DNA of 38,375 bases from Sphingomonas montana. Its GTDB lineage: Bacteria; Pseudomonadota; Alphaproteobacteria; Sphingomonadales; Sphingomonadaceae. The notes under the pieces are model-generated. The model was not told the DNA's origin. It did no database searches and saw only the letters and a program-made list of their open reading frames with translations. Both the position numbers and the translations under genes were made by a program. Shown here in pieces: positions 26,047 through 34,498 of this stretch (its first letter is position 1; the number at the start of each line of letters is the position of its first letter). The DNA is taken from the NCBI RefSeq assembly GCF_001956315.1, contig NZ_MOLY01000016.1, positions 1 to 38,375 of the forward strand. The letters are read 5' to 3'.

Positions 26047-26289
26047 ATGGGTGACGACAATGTCGCCGCCGACCAGCTGCGGCTGTTCATCGAGCGTATC
26101 GAGCGGCTGGAAGAAGAGAAGAAGGGCATGGCCGACGACATTAAGGATGTCTATCTTGAGGCCAAGTCGACGGGTTTCGTGCCCGCGACGATGAAGACCA
26201 TCGTGCGGCTGCGCAAGATGGAGAAGGATGCGCGCGACGAGATGGACGCGTTGCTCGAAACCTATCGCAACGCGCTCGGCCTGCATTAA
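26047..26289 (+). CDS. gapR: GapR-like DUF2312 DNA-binding protein
   Basis: This 80-residue protein matches DUF2312: [48 protein letters not shown] (quoted in parts) and a C-terminal helix ending [12 protein letters not shown]. In Caulobacter the family member GapR is an oligomeric nucleoid protein that clamps overtwisted AT-rich DNA and helps topoisomerases; the same role here is by homology. The long N-terminal helix with heptad-like Leu/Ile is the dimerisation helix. GGGGAGA lies eight bases upstream of the ATG at 26047; an earlier ATG at 26005 adds residues that do not fit the family. Confidence 0.92.
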   Translation: MGDDNVAADQLRLFIERIERLEEEKKGMADDIKDVYLEAKSTGFVPATMKTIVRLRKMEKDARDEMDALLETYRNALGLH

Positions 26290-26328
26290 GCCGGGTCGCG
26301 CCACCGGGGGCCATTGGATGACGCTGCG

Positions 26329-27069
26329 ATGACGACGGCGACGCGGCGGGGACGGCGTACGACGGGCGCCTGGGTGCAGGCCGCGGTCGACATCCTGCGC
26401 GGGTTGCCGGCCGGTTGCTGGCTGACGGCGGCGCTGGTCGTGATCGGCGTCACGCTGTTCCGGCTGGCGGCCGCGCCGGTGCCGGGCGAGGCCCCCGCGG
26501 CGTGGGCCGCGAGCGCCGGGATCGTGCAGCTGGTCGTGCTGCTGCTCCTGAATTTCGCACTGTACCGGGTGGCCGGCGGGGTGCGGCCGGCGGTGGCGGT
26601 CGGCGCACCGCTGCTGCGCTTCGGTGCCGTGCTGGCGGGCACGATCCTGTTCACGCTGCTGCCGCTGGCGGTGGCGCGCGCGCTGGTGCCGGCCAATGCG
26701 CGGCTGGCCGATATCTGGCTGTGGTCGTTCGCCGCGACGACGTTCGCCAACCTGTTGCTGCTGCCGCTGGCCCCGTGGATCGCGGCGCTGGCGATCGGCG
26801 ACCGGACGCTGGGCGCGGCCGGCGGCTGGTGGACGCTGCGCGGGCGGCTGCTGTCCTTTGCCGGCGCCTATCTGGCGGTGGTGTCGCCCTGTTTCGCGGT
26901 GCACCTGATGCTGACGATGCTGCTGGATGCGCCGGGATCGACGCTGGCGGGCAGCGCGCTGATCGGCATCGTGTTCGTCGATTCGGCGGCGTCGCTGGCG
27001 CAGCTGGTCCTGACCGTCGCGCTGGGCGTGGCGGCGTGGCGGTTGCACGAGGCCGGACGGGCACGCTAG
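26329..27069 (+). CDS. Multi-pass membrane protein of unknown function
   Basis: This 246-residue protein has about six hydrophobic segments (near residues 29-45, 60-80, 92-118, 130-155, 176-198 and 210-235) with short loops, a basic N-terminus ([11 protein letters not shown]) and a C-terminal basic end. No conserved motif is recognised. The ATG at 26329 is preferred to a TTG at 26314. It lies between gapR and yebC on the same strand, with 39 and 40 base gaps, and may be transcribed with either. No function is assigned. Confidence 0.75.
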   Translation: MTTATRRGRRTTGAWVQAAVDILRGLPAGCWLTAALVVIGVTLFRLAAAPVPGEAPAAWAASAGIVQLVVLLLLNFALYRVAGGVRPAVAVGAPLLRFGAVLAGTILFTLLPLAVARALVPANARLADIWLWSFAATTFANLLLLPLAPWIAALAIGDRTLGAAGGWWTLRGRLLSFAGAYLAVVSPCFAVHLMLTMLLDAPGSTLAGSALIGIVFVDSAASLAQLVLTVALGVAAWRLHEAGRAR

Positions 27070-27109
27070 ACAGCGGGTTTCCAGACAATATGAGGCGAGC
27101 AGCCCGCAC

Positions 27110-27856
27110 ATGGCCGGCCATTCCAAGTTCAAGAACATCATGCACCGCAAGGGCGCGCAGGATAAGAAGCGGTCCTCGCTCTTTTCCAAGCTGAGCCGCG
27201 AGATCACGGTGGCGGCGAAAAGCGGCCTGCCCGATCCGGACATGAACGCGCGGCTGCGCTCCGCCGTGCTGGCGGCGCGGGCGCAATCGATGCCCAACGA
27301 CAATATCCAGCGCGCGATCAACAAGGCGTCGAGCAGCGATTCCGAGAATTACGAGGAAATCCGCTACGAAGGGTTCGGGCCGGGCGGCGTGTCGCTGATC
27401 ATCGAGACCTTGACCGACAACCGCAACCGGACCGTCACCAACGTGCGGACCGGCATGGCCAAGAATGGCGGCAACATGGGGGCCAGCGGGTCGGTGTCGC
27501 ACGGCTTCGACCGGATGGGGCTGATCTCCTATCCCGCGAAGGCCGGCAGCGCGGACGCGGTGTTCGAGGCGGCGCTGGAAGCGGGCGCGGAGGATGTGCA
27601 GTCTTCGGACGAGGGCCACGAGATCTGGACCGCTGTCGGCGACCTGCACGAGGTGGCGCGCGCACTGGAGGCCGTGCTGGGCGAGGCGGAGGGCGCGAAG
27701 CTCGCGTGGCGCCCACAGACGATGGTGACGGTCGACGAGGCCGACGCCGCGACGCTGATGAAGCTGATCGACGTGCTGGACGACGATGACGACGTGCAGA
27801 CCGTGTGGGGGAATTACGATGTTCCCGAGGATGTGATGGAGCGGTTGGGGGGGTAG
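27110..27856 (+). CDS. yebC: YebC/PmpR family protein (TACO1-like)
   Basis: This 248-residue protein starts [21 protein letters not shown] and shows the family blocks ARSQ-like [36 protein letters not shown] and [13 protein letters not shown]. Members bind DNA or ribosomes and act as transcriptional regulators or translation factors; which applies here is not known. The length and order are normal. It precedes ruvC and ruvA on the same strand, a common association in proteobacteria, but here a repeat-flanked DUF559 gene lies in between. Confidence 0.96.
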   Translation: MAGHSKFKNIMHRKGAQDKKRSSLFSKLSREITVAAKSGLPDPDMNARLRSAVLAARAQSMPNDNIQRAINKASSSDSENYEEIRYEGFGPGGVSLIIETLTDNRNRTVTNVRTGMAKNGGNMGASGSVSHGFDRMGLISYPAKAGSADAVFEAALEAGAEDVQSSDEGHEIWTAVGDLHEVARALEAVLGEAEGAKLAWRPQTMVTVDEADAATLMKLIDVLDDDDDVQTVWGNYDVPEDVMERLGG

Positions 27857-27902
27857 TTCTGCGCGGGTCTGGGACGAGTTCGTCCTGTTTTCTTCCAGCG
27901 TA

Positions 27903-27997
27903 GCCCCACCCCAACCCCTCCCCTGAAGGAGAGGGGTTAGGCTCGTTCTAGGCGATACAGAAAGCCCCTCTCCTTCAGGGGAGGGGTTGGGGTGGAG
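27903..27997. repeat. Dispersed palindromic repeat, head-to-head pair, left of DUF559
   Basis: The left unit CCCCACCCCAACCCCTCCCC..GGAGAGGGG is followed after about 25 bases by its reverse complement CCCCTCTCC..GGGGAGGGGTTGGGGTGG, giving an imperfect palindrome of about 90 bases. It ends at the Shine-Dalgarno region (GGTGGAGG) of the DUF559 gene. The unit at 28355 is nearly identical in its first 40 bases. Confidence 0.88.
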
Positions 27998-28004
27998 GCG
28001 ACCG

Positions 28005-28448
28005 ATGATCCTGGATGCGACATTGCAGGAACGCGCTCGTCAGATGCGGCGCGAGCCGACCGAGCCGGAGAAACGGTTGTGGCGGGCATTGTCGAACTCG
28101 CAACTTATTGGCGCGAAGTTTCGGCGGCAGCAGGTGCTCCATCCGTATATCGTTGACTTCCTGTGTCCGGCGAAGGCGCTGGTGGTCGAGGTCGACGGCG
28201 ATACGCATGATGCGGAGTCCGATGTCGGGCGGGACGCGTCTTTGGTGGGCAAGGGGTTTCGGGTGCTGCGATTTTCGAATGCGGACGTGATGGGGAATGT
28301 TTCGGGTGTTTTGGAGACGATTGCTGCGGCCGTCGTCGCCAGCCCCGAGCGTTGGCCCCACCCCAACCCCTCCCCTGAAGGAGAGGGGCTTTCTGCGTCA
28401 CCAGGCACGACGGTAAGCCCTTCTCCTTCAGGGGAGGCGGAACAGTGA
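28005..28448 (+). CDS. DUF559 endonuclease-like protein with repeat-encoded tail
   Basis: This 147-residue protein has the DUF559 core in residues 1-113: [48 protein letters not shown] and [11 protein letters not shown]. The family belongs to the PD-(D/E)xK/Vsr-like endonuclease fold; the acidic candidates are the Asp in IVDF and EVDGD. The last ~31 residues ([12 protein letters not shown], then [10 protein letters not shown]) are encoded by a palindromic repeat and are probably not part of the ancestral protein. GGTGGAGG lies upstream of the ATG at 28005. The stop overlaps the ruvC GTG. Substrate and role are unknown; a vsr-like repair or repeat-related role is possible. Confidence 0.85.
   Translation: MILDATLQERARQMRREPTEPEKRLWRALSNSQLIGAKFRRQQVLHPYIVDFLCPAKALVVEVDGDTHDAESDVGRDASLVGKGFRVLRFSNADVMGNVSGVLETIAAAVVASPERWPHPNPSPEGEGLSASPGTTVSPSPSGEAEQ
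28355..28440. repeat. Dispersed palindromic repeat inside DUF559 3' end
   Basis: CCCCACCCCAACCCCTCCCC..GGAGAGGGGCT is followed by the inverted unit AAGCCCTTCTCC..GGGGAGG. It is the partner of the repeat at 27903. It lies in frame in the DUF559 gene and its last bases (AGGGGAGG, 28430-28437) stand 7 bases before the ruvC start and may be the ruvC ribosome binding site. Confidence 0.88.
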
Positions 28449-28948
28449 TCCTGCTCGGGCTCGATCCGGGTCTTGGGACCACGGGCTGGGGGGTTATCTC
28501 TGCCGAGGGGAATCGGTTGTCGCATGTCGCCAACGGGCAGATCAGGACCGAGCCGGGGATGCAGTTGCCGCGCCGGCTGACCCTGTTGTTCGAGGCGCTG
28601 GGCGCGGTGATCCGGACCTATCAGCCGGGCGGGGCGGCGGTCGAGGAGGTGCTGGGCAATTCCAACGCGCAGTCGACGTTGAAGCTGGGGCAGGCGCGCG
28701 GCGTGGTGTTGCTGGCGGCCGCCACCGCCGGGGTGGCGATCGGCGAATATCATCCGAGCATCGTCAAGAAGGCGGTGGTAGGGACGGGCGGTGCGGACAA
28801 GAAGCAGATCCAGGCGATGATGGCGCATCTGTTGCCGGGGGCCAAGCTGGCCGGGCCGGACGCGGCCGACGCGCTGGCGGTCGCGATCACCCATGCGCAT
28901 CATCTGGCGAGCGCGCGGGCGCTGGCGCGGCGGGTGATCCCGTCGTGA
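28445..28948 (+). CDS. ruvC: Holliday junction endonuclease RuvC
   Basis: This 167-residue nuclease resolves Holliday junctions with RuvAB. The four acidic residues are visible: D7 (LGLDPGL), E67 or E68 (AVEEVL), D139 and D142 ([11 protein letters not shown]). [15 protein letters not shown] is the family block after the Glu. The start is GTG at 28445, overlapping the DUF559 stop (GTGA); the AGGGGAGG upstream comes from the repeat. ruvA follows after 31 bases. ruvB is not next to them but at 34620. Confidence 0.97.
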   Translation: MILLGLDPGLGTTGWGVISAEGNRLSHVANGQIRTEPGMQLPRRLTLLFEALGAVIRTYQPGGAAVEEVLGNSNAQSTLKLGQARGVVLLAAATAGVAIGEYHPSIVKKAVVGTGGADKKQIQAMMAHLLPGAKLAGPDAADALAVAITHAHHLASARALARRVIPS

Positions 28949-28979
28949 TGCCGGGCGTGGACACTGTGGCGGTGGCGGC

Positions 28980-29582
28980 ATGATCGCGCGGCTGACCGGC
29001 GTGCTGGCGGAAAGCGCGGTCGACCATGCGGTGATCGACGTCGGCGGCGTCGGCTATCTGGTGTGGATGTCGGCGCGGGCGCTGGCGGCGCTGGGGCCGG
29101 TCGGCGGGCAGGTGATGATCTTCACCGAGTTGCAGGTCCGCGAGGATGCGATGACGCTGTACGGCTTTGCCAGCGGGTCGGAGCGCGACTGGTTCCGGCT
29201 GCTGACGTCGGTGCAGGGCGTCGGCGGGCGCGTGGCGCTGGCCATCCTGTCGGTGCTGGAACCGGTGGAGCTGGTCCGCGCGGTGGCGGCGGGCGACAAG
29301 GCGATGGTGGCGCGCGCCAACGGCGTGGGGCCGAAGCTGGCGATCCGGATCGTCACCGAACTGAAGGACAAGACCGGCGGGATCGTGCTGGGGCCGGGCG
29401 TGACCGCGCCGCAGGTGAAGGGATCCGCGGCGGGCGACGCGCTGTCGGCGCTGGCGAACCTGGGGTTCCGGCCGGTGGAGGCGTCCGCGGCGGTGACCGC
29501 GGCGGAGGAGGAACTGGGGTCGGGCGCGACGCTGGACGCGCTGGTGCGGCTGGCACTGAAGAAGGCGGCGCGGCCGGTTTGA
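28980..29582 (+). CDS. ruvA: Holliday junction branch migration protein RuvA
   Basis: This 200-residue protein binds the four-way junction and loads RuvB. Domain I (1-65) ends with [15 protein letters not shown], domain II carries the two helix-hairpin-helix motifs ([13 protein letters not shown] and [16 protein letters not shown]), and the C-terminal domain III (about 150-200, [19 protein letters not shown]) contacts RuvB. All parts and the family length are present. It follows ruvC on the same strand. The usual downstream neighbour ruvB is displaced by 5 kb. Confidence 0.97.
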   Translation: MIARLTGVLAESAVDHAVIDVGGVGYLVWMSARALAALGPVGGQVMIFTELQVREDAMTLYGFASGSERDWFRLLTSVQGVGGRVALAILSVLEPVELVRAVAAGDKAMVARANGVGPKLAIRIVTELKDKTGGIVLGPGVTAPQVKGSAAGDALSALANLGFRPVEASAAVTAAEEELGSGATLDALVRLALKKAARPV

Positions 29583-29756
29583 TATCTGGGGGTGTGGGGG
29601 CTGTCGGACGCCCAGGCCTGCTTTGGGCCGAGTGGCGGATCGTGCCTGTGGGCCTGTCCCTGCGATCTTGTCGGCTTCCCGACTACGCTCGGGATGGGCG
29701 GGTTTCGCCGGTGACCCGCGGGCCGCACCGCTTGCAACTCTTGTTTGGGCAAGGAA

Positions 29757-29792
29757 GCATGGCGTCACCGGCCGCAGCCGGTGACGCCATGC
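29757..29792 (-). terminator. Perfect 16-bp hairpin after hsp20
   Basis: GCATGGCGTCACCGGC pairs perfectly with GCCGGTGACGCCATGC around a CGCA loop, eight bases beyond the hsp20 stop. On the minus strand it is followed by TTCCTT, a weak U tract. It could end transcription from both sides, as ruvA ends 175 bases away on the other strand. Confidence 0.7.
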
Positions 29793-29799
29793 CCAGGGG

Positions 29800-30318
29800 T
29801 CAGGCGGCGCGGCTGTCTTCGCTGGGGGCCGCGATACGGTCGTTTGCGGGCCGATCGTCCGCGGGCCGGACCGTGGTGGCACCGGTCGTGGCCGATCCGT
29901 CGCCGATCGCGATCTTGCGGGGCTTCATTGCCTCCGGAACCACGCGCTTCAATTCGATGCTGAGCAGGCCGTTCGCGAAGTCCGCCGCCCCGACCTCGAT
30001 GAAGTCGGCCAGCTGGAACTGCCGTTCGAACGGCCGGGCCGCGATGCCGCGATGGAGGTACTGGACGTCCTGCGCCTCCGCGCTGCGGCGGCCGACGACG
30101 GTCAGCTGGTTCTGCTGCGCGACGATCTCAATCTCGTCCGGGCGGAAGCCGGCGACGGCCAGCGTGATGCGGTAGCGGTCGGGACCGTCCGCCACGATAT
30201 CGAAGGGCGGATAGCTGTCGCCCGTGTCGCCGCGCATGCCGGTTTCGAGCAGGTCGAAGAGATGGTCGAAGCCCACCGAGGAACGGCGGTAAGGGGTGAA
30301 GTCGAAATTCGCACGCAT
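29800..30318 (-). CDS. Small heat shock protein, Hsp20 family
   Basis: This 172-residue protein has a short N-terminal arm (MRANFDFTPYRRSSVGFDHLFDLLE, in parts MRANFDF, FDHLFDLL), an alpha-crystallin domain at about 37-135 (PPFDIVADGPDRYRITLAVAGF, FERQFQLADFIEV; the closing block GLLSIELKRVVPE), and a Thr/Ala/Asp-rich tail. It resembles the IbpA type, which holds unfolding proteins for DnaK/ClpB. The ATG at 30318 has GAGGAGG six bases upstream; longer in-frame starts lie within the leader. A ROSE-like thermometer and an RpoH-type promoter precede it, so it is likely controlled at both levels by heat. Confidence 0.94.
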   Translation of the reverse strand: MRANFDFTPYRRSSVGFDHLFDLLETGMRGDTGDSYPPFDIVADGPDRYRITLAVAGFRPDEIEIVAQQNQLTVVGRRSAEAQDVQYLHRGIAARPFERQFQLADFIEVGAADFANGLLSIELKRVVPEAMKPRKIAIGDGSATTGATTVRPADDRPANDRIAAPSEDSRAA

Positions 30319-30413
30319 TTCCAAATCCTCCTCAATGAAGCAATCTGGGCGTGAGCAGTGCCGGAAGGAGCCGGCACTCTCCTGGTCCCACCGAACCCGG
30401 TTCCGGCGTTCGG
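30319..30413 (-). promoter_or_regulatory. ROSE-like RNA thermometer in hsp20 leader
   Basis: Three successive hairpins fill the leader on the minus strand. I: CCGAAC with GTTCGG (30413-30391). II: GTGCCGG with CCGGCAC (30377-30358). III (30348-30321): outer CCAGA with TTTGG, inner TTGCT with AGGAG closing a six-base loop, where AGGAG is part of the Shine-Dalgarno sequence. TTGCT matches the ROSE UYGCU motif, whose G faces a G of the SD. This is the ROSE layout known from rhizobial and enterobacterial hsp20 genes. Confidence 0.72.
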
Positions 30414-30422
30414 CGACGGTGA

Positions 30423-30450
30423 AATTGGTCGGGCCGAAAAATCCTTCAAG
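30423..30450 (-). promoter_or_regulatory. RpoH type promoter of hsp20
   Basis: On the minus strand CTTGAA (30450-30445) and CCAATT (30428-30423) are 16 bases apart. The predicted start point falls just before hairpin I of the thermometer, so promoter and leader fit each other. The geometry is the same as upstream of clpB. Confidence 0.6.
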
Positions 30451-30521
30451 AGGATATCGCAAAAAATTTTTAGGGTCCTGGCGGTCGGTTCGGGACGCAG
30501 CCGTTGAAGAAGCCCGACCAG

Positions 30522-30576
30522 AGAATGTTGCCCCGATGCAACAGGCTGGCGGCTACATGTCCGCCAGCAACATTCT
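30522..30576 (+). promoter_or_regulatory. Composite dyad upstream of second TBDR
   Basis: AGAATGTTGC (30522) is repeated inverted as GCAACATTCT (30567). Within them TGTTGC pairs with GCAACA (30526-30543) and CTGGCGG with CCGCCAG (30546-30567). The inner pairs and the outer pair exclude each other. The region could be a switching RNA leader or a protein-binding dyad; TATGAT at 30584 might be a -10 sequence. Confidence 0.4.
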
Positions 30577-30667
30577 GTCACAATATGATCGCGATCCCCG
30601 ACTAGCGGCGACGCGTGGGGGCGGGGCCGGCGTCGGATGGATGCCGCGCGCATCCCGGGGGAAGACC

Positions 30668-32965
30668 GTGTCGCGTATCGCCTATAAGCATCTCGTTCTC
30701 GCCGGCATCGGTTTTGCCGCGCTGGCCGCGCCGGCGCTGGCCGCCGCACAACCGGCGGTTGCGCCGCCGGCCGAGAGTGCCGGGCTGGAAGATATCGTCG
30801 TGACCGCGGAACGCCGGTCGGAAAATCTGCAGCGCGTGCCGGTGTCGGTAGGCGTGGTGCGCGGCGAGGATCTGCGGACCTACACCAGCGGCGGGGACGA
30901 TACGCTGCTGGCACTCGCGGGGCGCGTGCCCAGCCTCTATGCCGAGACGACGACCGGGCGGATCTTTCCGCGGTTCTACATTCGCGGGCTGGGCAATATC
31001 GATTTCTACCTGGGTGCGTCGCAGCCGGTGTCGATCATCCAGGACGATGTCGTGCTGGAACATGTCGTGCTGAAATCCAACCCGGTCTATGACGTGGGAC
31101 AGATCGAGGTGTTGCGCGGGCCGCAGGGGTCGCTGTTCGGGCGGAACACGACGGCCGGGATCATAAAGTTCGATACGCTGCGCCCGACGCAGACGCTGCA
31201 GGGCCGCGCGCAGGCGAGCTATGGTTCGTACAACACGGTGACGTTCGACGGCGGCGTCGGCGGGCCGATCGTCCAGGACAAGGTCGCGTTCCGCGTGTCC
31301 GGCCTGTACCAGCACCGCGACGATTATGTGGACAATCGCTATCAGGGCGCCAGCGCCGACGGCACGGTGACCCCGAAGAAGAACGCGATGGGCGGTTTCG
31401 ACGAGCGCGACGCACGTTTGCAGCTGCTGCTGACGCCGACCGAGACGCTGTCGATCCTGGCTTCGGCCCATGCGCGCGATTATGACGGCACGTCGACGCT
31501 GTTCCTGCGACAGGGGCTGGTCAAGGGATCGAACGATCCGATCGCGCCGCGCAACAGCGTCATCTACGACGAGGCGCAGAACAACCCGCAGGCGTACGAG
31601 ACCTATGGCGGGTCGTTGAAGGTAGGGTTGGACCTGGGCGGCGCCACGCTGACGTCGATCACCGCGTATGAGACGACGAGCGGGTACAGCCGCGGCGATA
31701 CCGACGGCGGCGCGGCGTCGGTCTATCCGGTGAACGGGGTGGCCAACGGCTTCGGCCAGTCGCAGGGCCAGATCCGCGACCTGGACCAGTGGACGCAGGA
31801 GTTGCGACTGGCGAGCGACGATGGCGGACGGTTCCGCTGGCAGGTCGGCGGGTTCTACTTCGACAGCCGCGACACGACCGATTTCTACCAGCGCGGCTTC
31901 TTCCTGACGACCGCGGCGCGCAACCCGAACAACTGGGTGCGGCTGAACAACGTCAACACGAGCTGGGCGCTGTTCGGTCAGGCGAGCTATGCCGTGACCG
32001 ACAAGCTGACCATCACGGCGGGCGCGCGCGAGACGAAGGACACCAAAAAGACCCGTCTGCTGAAGAGCGCCGATACCGCGGCGGGTGCGGTGACCTATAA
32101 CGGGCGGCGGTTCGTGCGGCTGTCGGACAACAAGCCGAGCTGGGACGTGAGCGCGCTCTATGCGGTCAGCCCGGACGTCAGCGTCTATGCCCGCGTGGCG
32201 CGCGGGTTCCGCGGGCCGACGATCCAGGGGCGGTCGGCGGTGTTCAACGCCGACTTCACCACCGCGGATTCGGAGACGAACACGTCTTACGAGGCCGGCA
32301 TCAAGACGGTGCTGTTCGACAACAAGCTGCGCCTGAACGCGACGGGTTTCGCCTACCGCGTGAAGAACATCCAGCTGAACGGCAACGACGTGAACGGGAA
32401 CGGCGTGCTGTTTAACGCGGACAAGGCGGACGGTTACGGGTTCGAAGCGGATGCCGAGCTGCGCCCGATCCCGAACCTGTCGCTGACGGCCGGCGTCAGC
32501 CTGCTCCATACCGAGATCAAGGATCCGAACGTCTATGCGCAGGTCTGCCAGCTGAACGGCGTGGTGGTGTGTACGGTGAACGACCCGACGATCCGGGTAG
32601 GGGCGAACACCTTCGCGTCGATCGACGGCAACCCGCTGCCCAATGCGCCGAAATATAATCTGAACTTCGCGGCACGGTACGATGTGCCGCTGGGCAATGG
32701 CGGGCGGATGTTCGCCGGCACCGACTGGAACCTGCAAGGCTATACCAACCTCGTCCTGTACCGGACCGAGGAATTCTACGCGAAGGGCAATTTCGAGGGC
32801 GGCGCGCGGATCGGCTATGAAGCGACGGGCGGGGCGTATGAAGTTTCGCTGTTCGCGCGGAACATCACGAAGGAAAAGAACCTGAAGGGCGTGATCGAGA
32901 ACTATATGGCCGCGGTGTACAACGAACCGCGCGTGCTGGGCGTGTCGCTGGCCGGGCGGTTCTAG
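30668..32965 (+). CDS. TonB-dependent outer-membrane receptor (second)
   Basis: This 765-residue receptor has a signal peptide (HLVLAGIGFAALAAPALAAAQ, in parts; cleavage near residue 27), a TonB-box-like EDIVVTAERR at 41-50, a plug domain with RGLGNID and IEVLRGPQGSLFGRNTTAG, and a beta-barrel ending SLAGRF. Its plug type is the common sphingomonad one (LRGPQG..FGRN..AG) and differs from that of the receptor at 4212. Substrate is unknown; no companion enzyme genes flank it. The GTG at 30668 has GGGGGA upstream and yields a good signal peptide; an ATG at 30642 is possible. It lies divergent to hsp20. Confidence 0.93.
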   Translation: MSRIAYKHLVLAGIGFAALAAPALAAAQPAVAPPAESAGLEDIVVTAERRSENLQRVPVSVGVVRGEDLRTYTSGGDDTLLALAGRVPSLYAETTTGRIFPRFYIRGLGNIDFYLGASQPVSIIQDDVVLEHVVLKSNPVYDVGQIEVLRGPQGSLFGRNTTAGIIKFDTLRPTQTLQGRAQASYGSYNTVTFDGGVGGPIVQDKVAFRVSGLYQHRDDYVDNRYQGASADGTVTPKKNAMGGFDERDARLQLLLTPTETLSILASAHARDYDGTSTLFLRQGLVKGSNDPIAPRNSVIYDEAQNNPQAYETYGGSLKVGLDLGGATLTSITAYETTSGYSRGDTDGGAASVYPVNGVANGFGQSQGQIRDLDQWTQELRLASDDGGRFRWQVGGFYFDSRDTTDFYQRGFFLTTAARNPNNWVRLNNVNTSWALFGQASYAVTDKLTITAGARETKDTKKTRLLKSADTAAGAVTYNGRRFVRLSDNKPSWDVSALYAVSPDVSVYARVARGFRGPTIQGRSAVFNADFTTADSETNTSYEAGIKTVLFDNKLRLNATGFAYRVKNIQLNGNDVNGNGVLFNADKADGYGFEADAELRPIPNLSLTAGVSLLHTEIKDPNVYAQVCQLNGVVVCTVNDPTIRVGANTFASIDGNPLPNAPKYNLNFAARYDVPLGNGGRMFAGTDWNLQGYTNLVLYRTEEFYAKGNFEGGARIGYEATGGAYEVSLFARNITKEKNLKGVIENYMAAVYNEPRVLGVSLAGRF

Positions 32966-33028
32966 GGCCGGTCGCGATCGCCGGACTGCGGAGCGGCGGG
33001 TTCGGTCGGTGTCGCATGGCCGGAGCCC

Positions 33029-33068
33029 GAGCCTGTCGAGACGTCTGAACGCGGTTCTCGACAGGTTC
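33029..33068. repeat. Inverted repeat GAGCCTGTCGAGA / TCTCGACAGGTTC
   Basis: Thirteen-base arms (one mismatch) are separated by 14 bases in the gap between the second TBDR and the antiporter. I recall this CCTGTCGAGA motif as a common dispersed element in sphingomonads. It may act as a transcription end between convergent genes. Confidence 0.7.
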
Positions 33069-33130
33069 GAACCGAACGGTTTGGGTCGGCAGCCGGACGT
33101 CTGAGGGGGGCTGGTTTGGGCCAGCCCCGC

Positions 33131-34498
33131 TCAGGCCGTGCTCTTCTTCACGATGCCCAGCTGGCGATAGTGGCGGTGGAGCCGGTTCATCACCGGTGTC
33201 ACCAGCACGCCGTGCATCAGAATCGACGCGACGATGATGAGGCCGAGCGTGCCCCAGAGATTATACTCGTGCTGGAACGCAGCATGGTTGAAGCCGTAGC
33301 TGAGATAATAGACCGACCCCAGACCGCGGATGCCGAAAAAGGCGATGATCCCCAGCTCAAGCTTCGGACGATCGATGCCGATCAGGCTGATCCAGCCGGC
33401 CAGCGGGCGGATGACGAGCAGCATGATCGCGGCGAACGTGCATTCCCGCCAGCCGATATCGTCGAGCAGCCCGGCGGCGAGCATGCCGCCGAACAGCAAC
33501 AGCAGAAGCATCATCAGCAAGCGTTCGGATTCATCGGCGAAATCATGCAGCCGCTTGTTGAAATCATGCCCCTGCGCTGCGCGGCGGATCATGAGGCCGG
33601 CAACGAAGACGGCCAGGAAGCCGTAGCCATGCGTGAATTCGGTCGCGGTGTAGACCACCAGCGTCGTGCCGAGCGCGATGAAGCCGTCCCCCGTCCTCGA
33701 CAGGCGGGTACTGGCGGGCAGATGGTACAGCACCCGCCCGACCAGCCAGCCGAGACCGGCGCCCATCGCCAGACCGGCGGCCAGTTCCCAAAGAATGTCG
33801 ACCAGTACCCAGTCGGTCAGGACCTTGGTGGTGAGGCCGCCCGCGGCGGCGATCGCGATGGCCAGGTGGATGAACGGAAAAGCGAGCGCATCGTTCAGCC
33901 CCGCCTCGCTGGTCAGCGCGAACTTGGCCTCGGCCTCCGCCTCGCACTCGTCATGATCGATCTGGACGTCGCCGGCCAGCACCGGATCGGTGGGGGCCAG
34001 CGACCCGGCCAGCAGCAGCGCGGTGGCGAGACCCAGGCCGAGCAGCTGGTAGCCGAGCAGCATGACCAGGAGGATGGTCAGCGGCATTGCGATGCCCAGC
34101 AGCCGCCAGGTGACGTTCCAGCTGCGCCAGGCGACCGGACGCTCGATCTTCAAACCCCCGCCCATCAGCGACACGATCACGATGAGTTCGGTCGCGCGTT
34201 CGACCAGCGTCGGCGTCTTGTCCGGATGCGGCGCCCAGAAGGAGAAGGGTTCGAACGAAAACACGATGAAACCGATCGCCACGCAGACGATCGGCAACGA
34301 CAGGGGCAGCTTCTTCAACAGGATGGGCAGCCAGGCGACGACCAGGATCATTGCGCCGACAAGGAACAGGATGCCGAAATAATAGGCCCCGATTTCGGGG
34401 GCCTGCGCCGCCAGCGTGGCGGCTTCCGATGACGGATGTTGCAACGCGAATTCCAATCCGGGCGCGGACGTGCCGGTCTTGCAGGGCAGATGGTTCAC
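33131..34498 (-). CDS. Cation/proton antiporter, CPA1-like (NhaP type)
   Basis: This 455-residue protein has 12-13 hydrophobic segments from residue 38 on. The transport core is recognisable: [10 protein letters not shown] (TDP at 170-172) and [13 protein letters not shown] with the ND pair at 202-203, as in electroneutral sodium or potassium/proton antiporters. [13 protein letters not shown] near residue 390 carries the conserved Arg region. It would exchange protons for cations at the inner membrane. The start is unsure: GTG at 34498 has no clear ribosome binding site; TTG at 34441 ([11 protein letters not shown]) is an alternative. It is divergent from ruvB with about 120 bases between. 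Confidence 0.88.
   Translation of the reverse strand: MNHLPCKTGTSAPGLEFALQHPSSEAATLAAQAPEIGAYYFGILFLVGAMILVVAWLPILLKKLPLSLPIVCVAIGFIVFSFEPFSFWAPHPDKTPTLVERATELIVIVSLMGGGLKIERPVAWRSWNVTWRLLGIAMPLTILLVMLLGYQLLGLGLATALLLAGSLAPTDPVLAGDVQIDHDECEAEAEAKFALTSEAGLNDALAFPFIHLAIAIAAAGGLTTKVLTDWVLVDILWELAAGLAMGAGLGWLVGRVLYHLPASTRLSRTGDGFIALGTTLVVYTATEFTHGYGFLAVFVAGLMIRRAAQGHDFNKRLHDFADESERLLMMLLLLLFGGMLAAGLLDDIGWRECTFAAIMLLVIRPLAGWISLIGIDRPKLELGIIAFFGIRGLGSVYYLSYGFNHAAFQHEYNLWGTLGLIIVASILMHGVLVTPVMNRLHRHYRQLGIVKKSTA

Noticed and set aside
28005..28448. DUF559 gene as part of a restriction-modification or defence island
   Set aside because: No methyltransferase, specificity subunit or other defence gene is adjacent; neighbours are yebC and ruvCA.
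33029..33068. Inverted repeat as a phage attachment site
   Set aside because: No integrase, tRNA or direct-repeat partner is seen in the window; it fits a dispersed intergenic repeat better.
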